Shown here piece after piece: positions 17,793-26,610 of a DNA stretch of 64,000 nt. Each line of letters opens with the position of its first letter. Within the stretch, counting starts at the first letter, position 1. Both the position numbers and the translations under genes were made by a program. The notes under the pieces were generated by a model, which did no database searches, was not told the DNA's origin, and saw only the letters and a program-made list of their open reading frames with translations. Source of the DNA: Campylobacter concisus (lineage in GTDB: Bacteria; Campylobacterota; Campylobacteria; Campylobacterales; Campylobacteraceae); contig NZ_JAAKYZ010000001.1 of assembly GCF_015229955.1 (NCBI RefSeq), forward strand, positions 744,001 through 808,000. The letters run 5' to 3'.

Positions 17793-18472
17793 CAGTGTTC
17801 TTTTACAAATTTATAGCCGCTAACGATAGCGTCCATCGCTCCATTTTTGCCTTTAACAGCGTTAAATACTGCCATATAAACATGAATCGGCACAAATATC
17901 ATAATGACCCACATACAAATTCTATGTATCGTTCTGACATTTGCTAGTCCACCCATAAGCTCTTCAAAAAACCTCGCTGGCTCATAAAGCGCTCCGCCAA
18001 GTCCCTCATGATAAACATGAACATAAAGCACAAGACCACTTAGGCAAATAAGAGTCAAAATAAGATAAAAGAAAAAGTATGAGGCAAACTGCAAAGGATT
18101 ATAAACGCCCCTTAAATGCGGATGTGGCCCCATAAAAAGATAGTATTTGATCTGTGCGATCCAAATTTTTGGATTTAGAAAATCAACCACACTCATCCAC
18201 TCTTTTTTGCTATGTTTATCAAAGACAAATAGATAAAATTTAAAGATAAACGCCGCTATTAGCACAAAACCAGCGATCTGGTGAGCCATACGCCACTTTG
18301 CTTGCATAAAATTTGTAGGCTCGCTCGTGATCTCTGGACTCACAAAAACGTATGAGATATAGTAGCCACTCACAACTAAAAGTGTGATCGCTGCAAATCT
18401 AATCCAGTGTGTCAGCCTAACGCCGATGGAGAATTCGTATTCGCTGATCCTGTCAGCATTTTTATGTACCAT
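17792..18472 (-). CDS. hydC: [NiFe] hydrogenase cytochrome b subunit
   Basis: HydC is the di-haem cytochrome b that anchors the periplasmic hydrogenase and passes electrons from H2 to menaquinone. The 226-aa protein has four membrane helices. Histidines suited to haem binding appear in RLTHWIRF near residue 20, MAHQIAGF near residue 68, HVYHEGLGG near residue 153 and HRICMW plus VPIHVYMAVF near residues 184-204. The order A-B-C matches Wolinella hydABC. The gap to hydB is 9 bp. Confidence 0.95.
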   Translation of the reverse strand: MVHKNADRISEYEFSIGVRLTHWIRFAAITLLVVSGYYISYVFVSPEITSEPTNFMQAKWRMAHQIAGFVLIAAFIFKFYLFVFDKHSKKEWMSVVDFLNPKIWIAQIKYYLFMGPHPHLRGVYNPLQFASYFFFYLILTLICLSGLVLYVHVYHEGLGGALYEPARFFEELMGGLANVRTIHRICMWVIMIFVPIHVYMAVFNAVKGKNGAMDAIVSGYKFVKEH

Positions 18473-18481
18473 ATTCTCTCC

Positions 18482-20200
18482 TTACAAATTTGGATTTATC
18501 TTATAAGTACTCAAATCATTTCCCTTTGTATCCATAACATGCACAGCGCATGCGATGCAAGGATCATAAGAGTGAATTTTTCGTATTATCTCAAGTGGCT
18601 TTGAAAGATCAGCGATCTTTAAACCAACTAAGCACGCTTCGTAGCTTCCCATTTGATTTTGTGAGTCTTTTGGAGAGGCGTTCCATGTGCTTGGCACGAC
18701 TGCTTGCCAGTTTGTGATAACACCATCTTTTATGCGGCACCAGTGGCTAAGCGCACCTCTTGGAGCATTGCCTTGAAAATTTCCTTTGTACTCTTTTTTG
18801 TTATCGATTACATATTTTGCGCAAGTCTCTTGATCTGATTTTAAATTTTCTACCAAGGCATTAAATGCGTCCATTGTGTGCTCTGCTACTACTTTTGCCT
18901 CAAGCATACGAGTAGCGGTTCTGCCTAGAGTTGAGAAAACTGCGCTTAGCGGTAAGCCGCTCTTTGCTAAAAATTCATCAACTACTTTTTTAACTCTCTC
19001 GTTGCCTCTAGCGTAGTTTATAACGATGCTTGCTATTGGACCCACTTGCATAGGCAAGCCATCATATCTTGGTGCTTTGATCCAGCTATATTTACCCTTT
19101 GTGTCAAAAAGCTTGCTGTGAGCTAGTTTGCCCTCGGCGTCTATGCTCTCGCCGTCAATAAGACCTGTGTAGTTTGCCTCTGTCTCGCCGTCGTATGGGT
19201 GGAGCGCTTTGTCGTTTTTATACCAAGACCTAGTAGCCTCTTCAGTGATTTTATTTTCATCGATATCATAAACCTTGTTAAGATCGCCATTTAAGATATA
19301 GCCACCTTTAAATAGATGATCATTTTTACCAATCAAAAACTCATCGTAGCAGAGTAAATTTGCCACACCAACGTCGTTTAGAACGCTTGGCTCATTACCA
19401 TAAGCTTTAGCTGCCATCAAGATATCTGGATAGTAAGCTCTATCAACAAATTCTTTGATCTCAGCAAATTTGCTCATATATTCGCCCATTCTAGCTGGAT
19501 CCATAAGGTCCATTACGCAGGTCACACCACCTACTGTTAAACTTTGTGGATGTGGGTTTTTCGCGCCAAAGATCGCCATCATCTGAGCTGCAGTTCTTTG
19601 GATTCTTAAACACTCTAAGTAGTGAGAAAGGACGATCAAATTTTGCTCTGGCGTAAATTTATATGTGCTATGTCCCCAGTATGCGTTGGCAAATGGTCCA
19701 AGGTTGCCCTTTTTAACAAATGCTTCAACCCTCTCTTTTACCTCTTTTAGCTTGTCAGCTCCCGTGGCAAATGGCAAATCAGTGTATTTAAACGCCTCTT
19801 CGCTAGCTTTATGTACATCTGCACTTAGTGCAGAGACGACGTCCGCCCAATCCATGCCATGAAGCTGATAAAAATGCACGATGTGATCGTGAAGATATAA
19901 AGCTGCGTTCATAAGCGTTCTAGTTAGCTCGGCATTTAACGGAGGCTTGATGCCAAGGGCATTTTCAACTGCGATGATGCCTGCTCGGTAGTGTGAGTAT
20001 GTACAAACGCCACAAATTCTTTGCATAAAAAAGCCAGCATCTCTTGGGTCTCTGCCTTTTACGATCTGCTCTAAGCCACGCCAAAGAGTTGAGCCAGAAT
20101 ACGCCTCTTTTACAACATTATTTTCATCTACAACAACTTCTATTCTTAAGTGTCCCTCGATACGTGTTATAGGGTCTATTACTATTCTTTTTTCACTCAT
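18482..20200 (-). CDS. hydB: [NiFe] hydrogenase large subunit precursor
   Basis: HydB houses the NiFe(CN)2CO active site of the membrane-bound, periplasm-facing H2-uptake hydrogenase (group 1 type). The four nickel-ligand cysteines are present: RICGVC at residues 61-66 and DPCIACAVH at 546-554. The precursor ends with 18 residues after His554, which is the tail expected to be cut off by HydD. Length (572 aa) and all ligands are intact, so the enzyme looks functional. It is translocated with HydA through the HydA Tat signal. Confidence 0.97.
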   Translation of the reverse strand: MSEKRIVIDPITRIEGHLRIEVVVDENNVVKEAYSGSTLWRGLEQIVKGRDPRDAGFFMQRICGVCTYSHYRAGIIAVENALGIKPPLNAELTRTLMNAALYLHDHIVHFYQLHGMDWADVVSALSADVHKASEEAFKYTDLPFATGADKLKEVKERVEAFVKKGNLGPFANAYWGHSTYKFTPEQNLIVLSHYLECLRIQRTAAQMMAIFGAKNPHPQSLTVGGVTCVMDLMDPARMGEYMSKFAEIKEFVDRAYYPDILMAAKAYGNEPSVLNDVGVANLLCYDEFLIGKNDHLFKGGYILNGDLNKVYDIDENKITEEATRSWYKNDKALHPYDGETEANYTGLIDGESIDAEGKLAHSKLFDTKGKYSWIKAPRYDGLPMQVGPIASIVINYARGNERVKKVVDEFLAKSGLPLSAVFSTLGRTATRMLEAKVVAEHTMDAFNALVENLKSDQETCAKYVIDNKKEYKGNFQGNAPRGALSHWCRIKDGVITNWQAVVPSTWNASPKDSQNQMGSYEACLVGLKIADLSKPLEIIRKIHSYDPCIACAVHVMDTKGNDLSTYKINPNL

Positions 20201-20209
20201 TTTTTCGCC

Positions 20210-21355
20210 TTATTCTTTATCTTTACTCATAGAAGCTATAACAGCGTGAGCTGCTATACCAATGCCTGTAAGAGCTAAAATTCCGATGCCAACTTTATCG
20301 CTGACATTATCAGCTCCAAGACCCAAAACAGTATCAAAGAGTCTATCTGCCATAGGCTCTTCAAATGGTCCCATCGTATCCCAGAAGTCTGGTTCTGAGC
20401 AGCCTATACAGCCGTGTCCCGCTTGAACTGGCCATGATGTGTGCTGGTTAAATCTCTCGCGTGAGCAGTTATTAAATGTATATGGACCTTTGCAACCTAC
20501 TTTGTATAAGCAGTAGCCATTTTTTGCACCTTCATCGCCGAAATTTTGGACAAACTCGCCAGCGTCAAAGTGACCACGTCTTTCGCAAAGATCGTGAATT
20601 CTTAAGCCATAAGCCCATTTTGGTCTATTATAAACGTCAAGTGCTGGAAGTGTGCCAAAAAGCAAGAAGTGAAGCACGTTACCAACGATGTTTTTCTCAC
20701 TTGGTGGACAGCCCGCAACATTAATAACTGGCTTATCAGTGACCTTTGAAAGTCCCACTGAATTTGATGGATTTGGCCTTGCAGCTTGAATGCCACCAAA
20801 GCTAGAACAGGTGCCGATCGCAAAGATAGCAGCTGCGTCTTTTGAAGCATTTACAGCATGAGTTTTACCTGTTGTGCCATGAGGTCCAACAGTTAGAAAA
20901 TTTTCAGTCGCACCAGTTGGGATACCGCCCTCAACTAGCAAAATGTATCTGCCTTTGTATTTTTCGATCGCACTCTCTAAATTTTCTTCAGCCTGCCAAC
21001 CAGAAGCTGCCATGATAGTTTCGTGGTATTCAAGGCTTATGTAGTCAAATATAAGACTATCTATACTTGGAGCATCGGTTCTTAGTAAGCTCTCGCTACA
21101 GCCTGTGCATTCTGCCATATGAAGCCATATCACAGGAAGCCTATCGCTAAGCTCAGCAGCACGAGCAACCATCGGTGTCATCGCACTTGGTAGAGCCATA
21201 AAAGCTGTCATCGCACCAGCCCACTTCATAAAATCACGCCTCGTAAAGCCCTTATCTTTTAAAAGCTGCGCAATACTCGAGTCGCTTTTCATCTTAGGCA
21301 ACGCACTAAGCTCACTTAAGCGTCTATCTATCTTTTGACGCAAGTCATTATTCAT
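20210..21355 (-). CDS. hydA: [NiFe] hydrogenase small subunit, Tat-exported
   Basis: HydA carries the three Fe-S clusters that wire the NiFe site to cytochrome b. A twin-arginine signal TRRDFMKW (Arg39-Arg40) with a following hydrophobic stretch ends near AARAAELSD-like residues around position 65. Cluster cysteines appear in HMAECTGCSESLL, AIGTCSSFGG, NVAGCPPSEKN and the C-terminal CSRERFNQ and GHGCIGCSEPDFWD segments. A hydrophobic C-terminal helix (GIGILALTGIGIAAHAVIA) anchors it in the membrane. The start ATG has AAAGGAG seven bases upstream. It is the first gene of hydABCDE-hypF-nikR. Confidence 0.97.
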   Translation of the reverse strand: MNNDLRQKIDRRLSELSALPKMKSDSSIAQLLKDKGFTRRDFMKWAGAMTAFMALPSAMTPMVARAAELSDRLPVIWLHMAECTGCSESLLRTDAPSIDSLIFDYISLEYHETIMAASGWQAEENLESAIEKYKGRYILLVEGGIPTGATENFLTVGPHGTTGKTHAVNASKDAAAIFAIGTCSSFGGIQAARPNPSNSVGLSKVTDKPVINVAGCPPSEKNIVGNVLHFLLFGTLPALDVYNRPKWAYGLRIHDLCERRGHFDAGEFVQNFGDEGAKNGYCLYKVGCKGPYTFNNCSRERFNQHTSWPVQAGHGCIGCSEPDFWDTMGPFEEPMADRLFDTVLGLGADNVSDKVGIGILALTGIGIAAHAVIASMSKDKE

Positions 21356-21701
21356 ATAAGCTCCTTTGCTTGAAAATTTTACTTTTGTTAATAATATCTT
21401 TGTTTAAAGAAGTAAAAAATTATTTTATAAAATTAATATTTGTAATTAAATAAATTTTAACTAAAAAATTTAAAATCCCTTTTTTTGCGATATATTTTCA
21501 AAATATAAAAAATAATATTTTGAGAAATTTTATTTTATTTTGATGAATCTTCAATATTTTAAGCATATTATTCTGAAAGTAAATATCAACTATAATTTTT
21601 AATAATTTCTAAAAATTTAGCATATTTAAGGCGAGAGAAATTTTTGAGATATAAATTTTTAAAAGCCCAAATTGATTAAATTTTAGGCTTTTAAAGTTGC
21701 A
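21356..21701. other. A+T-rich intergenic region upstream of hydA
   Basis: These 346 bp lie between hydA and flgH, are almost wholly A/T and hold no gene. The part next to hydA carries its Shine-Dalgarno sequence and several TATTAT/TATAAA-like stretches that could act as a sigma-70 -10 element, too many to choose between by eye. The other end holds the flgH terminator hairpin. Nothing else was recognised. Confidence 0.5.
21661..21692 (-). terminator. Candidate terminator after flgH
   Basis: AAAAGCC (21661-21667) pairs with GGCTTTT (21686-21692), with extra A-T pairs inside the arms, 10 bp beyond the flgH stop. On the minus strand the stem ends in CTTTTAAAAATTT, a typical weak intrinsic terminator for this A+T-rich genome. 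Confidence 0.55.
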
Positions 21702-22409
21702 TTAAAATGGCCAGATAGCTTCCATAAGTCTTGTGCCCCAAGGTTTTTTGGTAGATTTGTCTAGCTCACCCTCTGTTTTATATAAAATTTTAGCGTCAGC
21801 TATATATTTTGAGTCGATTTCGTTGTTTTGTGAGATGTCATAAGGCCTAATGACGCCGCTTACTTGCATGATCTGTTTTTCGCCGTTTATAAGTAGCTCG
21901 CGGCTACCCTCGATAAAGTAATTGCCGTTATTTAGTATTTTTATGATCCTAGCTGAAATGGTTGCGGTAAATTTCTCGCTTCTGTTGCTCGTGCCACTAC
22001 CTGTAAATTTATTGCCGCCACCTGCTTTAAAGCCGATATCGCCGTATTTATTTAGATTATCAGCTATATTTGAAAGTGGAGCAGCTCCAGCCGTAAATAC
22101 ACCGCCACCAAGTGAGATGGTGCTATCTTTATTTGTGCTTTTGCTACCAGTTGAAGTTTGGCTTGCATTTTCTGAGATAACGATAGTCACGATATCATTT
22201 ACATTCATCGCTTTTCTATCTGAAAAAAGAGGATTTTCGCCCTTTCCAAAGAGGCTACCAGCGTTGCTTTGTCCGGTTCCACTATCTTTTGAAGGGAGTT
22301 GCTCGACATAAACTGGGGGTTTCATATTGATATGAGGATCAGCGCTTGGTGTGCAGCCAGTGCAAATAATGCCCGCAGATAAGACGAGCCAAATCGTTTT
22401 ATGGTTCAT
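21702..22409 (-). CDS. flgH: Flagellar basal-body L-ring protein FlgH
   Basis: FlgH is an outer-membrane lipoprotein forming the L-ring bushing of the flagellar rod. The signal sequence LVLSAGIICTGC gives a lipobox with the acylated Cys near residue 19. Conserved FlgH segments are SLFSDRK-like SLFGKGENPLFSDRKAMNVND, then DIVTIVISENASQTSTGSKS, and NGNYFIEGSRELLINGEKQIM. The length is 235 aa. It is transcribed alone, from a sigma-54 promoter at 22448-22465, away from the other flagellar genes and divergently from pta. Confidence 0.95.
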   Translation of the reverse strand: MNHKTIWLVLSAGIICTGCTPSADPHINMKPPVYVEQLPSKDSGTGQSNAGSLFGKGENPLFSDRKAMNVNDIVTIVISENASQTSTGSKSTNKDSTISLGGGVFTAGAAPLSNIADNLNKYGDIGFKAGGGNKFTGSGTSNRSEKFTATISARIIKILNNGNYFIEGSRELLINGEKQIMQVSGVIRPYDISQNNEIDSKYIADAKILYKTEGELDKSTKKPWGTRLMEAIWPF

Positions 22410-22447
22410 AAAAAATGCCTTAAAATAAGTATCTTTGTGCTAAAATT

Positions 22448-22465
22448 AAGCAATTTAAGTTCCTA
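22448..22465 (-). promoter_or_regulatory. Sigma-54 (RpoN) promoter of flgH
   Basis: The minus strand reads GGAACTTAAATTGCTT, with the GG (-24) and GC (-12) dinucleotides exactly ten bases apart and the TTGCTT element used by Campylobacter RpoN promoters. It lies about 40 bp before the flgH ATG. RpoN control of rod, ring and hook genes is known in Campylobacter. Confidence 0.8.
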
Positions 22466-22477
22466 AAAAGGTCGCAA

Positions 22478-23845
22478 ATGAAAAGTTGTTACGTTTTTAC
22501 AGACAAAAATTTAGCACATCTGCAAGAAATTATAGCTACAAAATTCAAAAAAGTTGAGATTTTTAAGATAATCCCAGACGAAAACGATAAAAATAACTTA
22601 ATAAATTCAAATGAAAAAGAGTTTTTTCTAAAATTTATAGATAAATTTGAAGAGCTAAAAGCCAAAAGCGACTTTGTCATAGTTCTTGGCTGTGAGAGCT
22701 TTAGTGTCTTTGGCAAAAGCGAGCTAAATTTAAAGCTAGCAAGAAATTTAAACGCACCAGTTTTTGATGAAAACGCAAGCGAGCTAAAAGCGCTAAATCC
22801 AAACTCAAAGCTTCTAATTACCGATAAGATAGATGAAATTTTAAACTATAAAGCAGATATCATCACACAATTTAAATTTCAAAGTTTGCTTCTAAAAAGA
22901 GCTAAAGCGACAAACAAGACCGTCGTTTTACCAGAGAGCGACGATGAGAGAATTTTAAAAGCGGCTCATATCGTACTAGAAAAAGACGCGGCAAATATCA
23001 TCTTGCTAGGACTTAAAGATGAAATTTCAAAAAAAGCGGCCGCTTTGGGGCTAAATTTAAGCAAAGCCAAAGTGATCAATCCAGAACAAAACGAGCTAAC
23101 AGATGAATTTGCAAAGAAAATTTATGAACTTAGAAAGCATAAAGGCGTAGACGAAGTCAAGGCAAACGCACTTGCAAAAGATAAAATTTACTTTGCTACG
23201 ATGCTAATTCATGAAGGAATAGCTGATGCCTTGGTAAGTGGCGCTACGATGAGCACGGCTGATACGATCCGCCCAGCCTTGCAGATAATAAAAACAAAGC
23301 CAAATGTAAGCGTGGTAAGTGGGGCATTTTTCATGGCACTTGAAGAAGAAATTTTGCTTTTTGCCGACTGCGCCGTCACGCCAAATCCAAGCTCAGATGA
23401 GCTAGCTAGTATCACGCTAAGTGGTGCTCAAACAGCAAGCACCTTTGGTCTTAACCCAAAGATCGCTATGCTGAGCTACTCTACGGCTGATAGTGGAAGT
23501 GGGCCTGATGTGGAGTTTGTAAAAGAAGCTGCTAAAAAAGCTAGCGAGCTTGATGCAAATTTAAAAATCGCAGCGCCAATTCAGTTTGATGCAGCGGTTG
23601 ATCTAAGTGTCGCTGGCAAAAAAATGCCAAACTCAGAGGTTGCTGGGCATGCAAATGTCTTTATCTTTCCAAATTTAAACTGCGGAAATATCTGTTATAA
23701 AGCAGTTCAGCGAAGCGCAAACGCTCTAGCTGTGGGTCCAATACTTCAAGGATTAAAAAAGCCAGTTAATGACCTAAGCCGCGGTTGTCTTGTTGAAGAC
23801 GTGGTAAATACCATCTTAATCAGCGCCATACAAGCAGGAGAATAA
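22478..23845 (+). CDS. pta: Phosphate acetyltransferase
   Basis: Pta interconverts acetyl-CoA and acetyl phosphate; AckA, encoded 1 bp later, then makes acetate and ATP. The 455-aa protein has a catalytic PTA domain from about residue 125 ([19 protein letters not shown]) to the end, with [35 protein letters not shown] and [20 protein letters not shown]. The N-terminal 120 residues are a shortened extra domain, and the DRTGG region of the roughly 710-aa enterobacterial enzyme is missing; this short type is usual in epsilonproteobacteria. AAAAGG precedes the ATG by 6 bases. Confidence 0.94.
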   Translation: MKSCYVFTDKNLAHLQEIIATKFKKVEIFKIIPDENDKNNLINSNEKEFFLKFIDKFEELKAKSDFVIVLGCESFSVFGKSELNLKLARNLNAPVFDENASELKALNPNSKLLITDKIDEILNYKADIITQFKFQSLLLKRAKATNKTVVLPESDDERILKAAHIVLEKDAANIILLGLKDEISKKAAALGLNLSKAKVINPEQNELTDEFAKKIYELRKHKGVDEVKANALAKDKIYFATMLIHEGIADALVSGATMSTADTIRPALQIIKTKPNVSVVSGAFFMALEEEILLFADCAVTPNPSSDELASITLSGAQTASTFGLNPKIAMLSYSTADSGSGPDVEFVKEAAKKASELDANLKIAAPIQFDAAVDLSVAGKKMPNSEVAGHANVFIFPNLNCGNICYKAVQRSANALAVGPILQGLKKPVNDLSRGCLVEDVVNTILISAIQAGE

Positions 23846-23846
23846 T

Positions 23847-25043
23847 ATGAGAATTTTGGTTTTAAACTCTGGTAGTAGCTCAATAAAATTTCAACTTTTT
23901 GCAATGGATACCAAAACCAGTTTAGCAAGCGGTCTAGTCGAGCAAATCGGCAGCTCCAGCTCAAGAGCGGTGTTAAAAGCAAATGGCAAAACCTACGAGA
24001 TAAAACGCTTTATAAAAGACCACCATGACGGACTTGAGGCGATGAACGAGCTCTTTGTAACCTCGCATACATTGCACGATCTAAGCGAGCTTGACGGCAT
24101 CGGACACAGGATAGTACATGGCGGAGAGAGCTTTTTTAGCTCGATGATCGTTGATGAGAGCGTTATTAAAAAGATCGAGGAGATAAGCCCACTTGCCCCT
24201 CTTCATAACCCGGGGCACCTTGCTGGCATCAAAAATGCGATGAAGGAGAGCAAAAACGTACCTCACGTGGTCGTTTTTGACACGGTATTTCATCAAAGTA
24301 TGCCAGAGTATGCCTACCGCTACGCCCTGCCCTACGACGTTTGCAAGACTCATCACATCAGAAAATACGGCTTTCATGGCACATCACATAGATATGTTTG
24401 CAAACAAGCGGCCAAAATGCTTGGCATAGAATTTGATAAATTTAACGCTATCTCACTTCATCTAGGAAATGGCGCCTCAGCCTGTGCAGTACAAAATGGC
24501 AAAAGTATCGATACCTCGATGGGGCTTAGCCCACTTGAAGGGCTCATAATGGGCACAAGAAGCGGCGATATGGACCCAGCTGTGGTCATTTACTTGCTAA
24601 ATATCGGCGTTTTAAAGTGGAACGAGATCGATAACTTTTTAAATAAAAAGAGCGGACTTTTTGGAATTTGTGGCTCAAGCGATATGAGAGAGGTCGTAGC
24701 CAAGATGCAAAATGACGAGCGCGCAAGACTTGCTTTTGAGATGTTTTGTTACCGAGTGAAAAAATATATTGGCTCATATTACGCCATTTTAGGACGCGTT
24801 GATGCACTTATATTTACTGGCGGTATCGGCGAAAACGCGCCAAATACAAGGCAAAAAATTTGTGATGAATTAAAACATCTTGGCATTCACATAAATCACG
24901 ATCTAAATTTCCAAGACATGCGAGGCGAGAGATGCATAGACGGGGATGACGCTAAGATAAAAACGCTCATCATACCAACAAACGAAGAGCTAGAAATCGC
25001 AATAGAAACGGCTAGAGTAATAAAAGAGAACAAAGCCAAATAA
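23847..25043 (+). CDS. ackA: Acetate kinase
   Basis: AckA transfers phosphate from acetyl phosphate to ADP. The 398-aa sequence starts [18 protein letters not shown], the ASKHA-fold phosphate loop. It shows the family signatures [10 protein letters not shown] near residue 87, [19 protein letters not shown] near residue 145, [21 protein letters not shown] near residue 206 and FTGGIGENA near residue 322. It follows pta by one base and ends before a bidirectional terminator. Confidence 0.97.
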   Translation: MRILVLNSGSSSIKFQLFAMDTKTSLASGLVEQIGSSSSRAVLKANGKTYEIKRFIKDHHDGLEAMNELFVTSHTLHDLSELDGIGHRIVHGGESFFSSMIVDESVIKKIEEISPLAPLHNPGHLAGIKNAMKESKNVPHVVVFDTVFHQSMPEYAYRYALPYDVCKTHHIRKYGFHGTSHRYVCKQAAKMLGIEFDKFNAISLHLGNGASACAVQNGKSIDTSMGLSPLEGLIMGTRSGDMDPAVVIYLLNIGVLKWNEIDNFLNKKSGLFGICGSSDMREVVAKMQNDERARLAFEMFCYRVKKYIGSYYAILGRVDALIFTGGIGENAPNTRQKICDELKHLGIHINHDLNFQDMRGERCIDGDDAKIKTLIIPTNEELEIAIETARVIKENKAK

Positions 25044-25153
25044 ATAGAAATTTAAAATAAAATAGCTAATTTGTATTTTGCCAAACTCAACATATAAATT
25101 TTAAGTCTAGCTCGTTTTAAAATAGAATTAGCATTTTTAGGCTACGAGATAAA

Positions 25154-25185
25154 AAGCTTTTGCGATTTTAAGCTCGCAAAAGCTT
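25154..25185. terminator. Bidirectional terminator between ackA and lpxD
   Basis: A perfect 11-bp stem AAGCTTTTGCG / CGCAAAAGCTT with a 10-base loop lies between the convergent ends of ackA and lpxD. On the minus strand it is followed directly by TTTATC, and on the plus strand by GCAATCAATTTTT. It probably serves lpxD best and ackA as well. Confidence 0.8.
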
Positions 25186-25189
25186 GCAA

Positions 25190-26146
25190 TCAATTTTTCT
25201 TAAAAAATCTCAAAATTTTTGCTTGGAGTTTAAACTGATCTGAAAGCTCCATTATCGGATAAGCTCCAGCGTATTTTTTGCCGCCAGGCAGGTCTTTGCT
25301 AACGCCTCCACGTGCAGCGATCTGCGCGAAGTCACCCACTTTTACATGACCAGCTGAGCCGCTTTGTCCGCCCATTACAACGTTTCTGCCTAGCACTGTT
25401 GAGCCAGCAAGGCCAGTTTGTGAGACGATTAGGCAGCCATTTCCAAGCTCGCAGTTATGGCCTATTTGAACGAGATTATCTATCTTTGTGTAGTTTGCGA
25501 TCACTGTGCTTTCAAAAACACCACGATCTATCGTCGTGCAAGCACCGATCTCGACATAATCGCCTAAAACAACATTGCCATTATGATAAATTTTTACATG
25601 CTCGCCAGTTTTTGTATGTGCATAACCAAAGCCATCGCTTCCGATCACACAGTTTGCCAGCAGATGACACTCGTTACCGATGACGCAGTCGTTATAAATG
25701 GCTACGTTTGGGTGGATGATGCAGTTTTTGCCGATAGTCACATTATCGCCCAAAAATGCTCCAGCCATGACTATCGTATTTTCACCAATGCTCACATTTG
25801 AGCCTATGTAGACATTTGGCATTATCTTTGCACTCTTGGCGATATTTGATGGCTTTGGCTCACAAAAAAGCGGCTTAGCATAATCTTTACTAAGCAAGGC
25901 AAATGCAAGGTGCGGGTTGTCACACACAAGTGCGACCATACCAGCTGGCACCAAGTCTAAAAGCGATTTTGTCACCAAGATGGCTCCAGCGTTTGACGTG
26001 CTTATAAATTTTGCATTCTTCTCGCCATCGCAGTATGTTAGCTCAGCTTTATTTGCATTTTTTAAAGAATTTAGAGCAAAAATTTCAAGATCTTCTCCAC
26101 TAAAAGTAGCATTTACTTTTGAGGCTATTTCACTTAGTTTCATCAT
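25190..26146 (-). CDS. lpxD: UDP-3-O-acyl-glucosamine N-acyltransferase LpxD
   Basis: LpxD adds the second 3-hydroxyacyl chain in lipid A synthesis at the cytoplasmic face. An N-terminal substrate-binding domain (LSEIASKVNATFSGEDLEI) is followed by left-handed beta-helix hexapeptide repeats from about residue 100 to 285. The active-site histidine lies in NLVQIGHNCELGNGC near residue 229. The length of 318 aa is normal. Two ATGs in a row overlap the ilvH stop (ATGATGA), indicating coupling. Confidence 0.95.
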   Translation of the reverse strand: MMKLSEIASKVNATFSGEDLEIFALNSLKNANKAELTYCDGEKNAKFISTSNAGAILVTKSLLDLVPAGMVALVCDNPHLAFALLSKDYAKPLFCEPKPSNIAKSAKIMPNVYIGSNVSIGENTIVMAGAFLGDNVTIGKNCIIHPNVAIYNDCVIGNECHLLANCVIGSDGFGYAHTKTGEHVKIYHNGNVVLGDYVEIGACTTIDRGVFESTVIANYTKIDNLVQIGHNCELGNGCLIVSQTGLAGSTVLGRNVVMGGQSGSAGHVKVGDFAQIAARGGVSKDLPGGKKYAGAYPIMELSDQFKLQAKILRFFKKN

Positions 26147-26610
26147 ATATCCATTATCACAGATCCGCCACGTACGACGTCAACTGGGTTAAATTTCTTT
26201 ATCGATTTTAAAAAGTTCTCTATCCTACTCGCATCGTCAGCCACCATGACAACGATGTAGTTTTCATTTGTATTTGTCACGATACCGTTGTATGCCTTTA
26301 GTATCGCTTCAAGGCCAGCAAAATTTTCACCAAGAGGAATTTTCACAAGAGCCATCTCTTTTTCGACAAATTCGCCACTTTCTATGACTTTATAAGTTGG
26401 GATAAGCTTGTGAAGCTGTTTTACGATCTGCTCTAAAACTCTCTCGTCGCCACTAGTTACGATGCTCAGTCTTGAGAAGTTGCTCTCAGGTATCGGAGCA
26501 ACGGTGAGCGTATCGATGTTGTAGCCCCTGCCCGCAAAAAGCCCAGAAATTCTAGCCAAAACGCCGTGTTCATTTAAAACTATAACCGAAATCGTTCTTC
26601 TGATACTCAT
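26143..26610 (-). CDS. ilvH: Acetolactate synthase small regulatory subunit
   Basis: IlvH binds branched-chain amino acids and controls the catalytic subunit encoded just upstream. The 155-aa protein opens RRTISVIVLNEHGVLARISGLFAGRGYNIDTL, of which GVLARISGLFAGRGYNIDTL is the ACT-domain signature. DVVRGGSVIMDI is a typical C-terminal part of the short form. It overlaps ilvI by four bases and lpxD by four bases. Confidence 0.95.
   Translation of the reverse strand: MSIRRTISVIVLNEHGVLARISGLFAGRGYNIDTLTVAPIPESNFSRLSIVTSGDERVLEQIVKQLHKLIPTYKVIESGEFVEKEMALVKIPLGENFAGLEAILKAYNGIVTNTNENYIVVMVADDASRIENFLKSIKKFNPVDVVRGGSVIMDI

Noticed and set aside
22478-23845. pta as an N-terminally truncated gene
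   Set aside because: The roughly 450-500-aa short Pta is usual in this group, and the start has a good ribosome-binding site.
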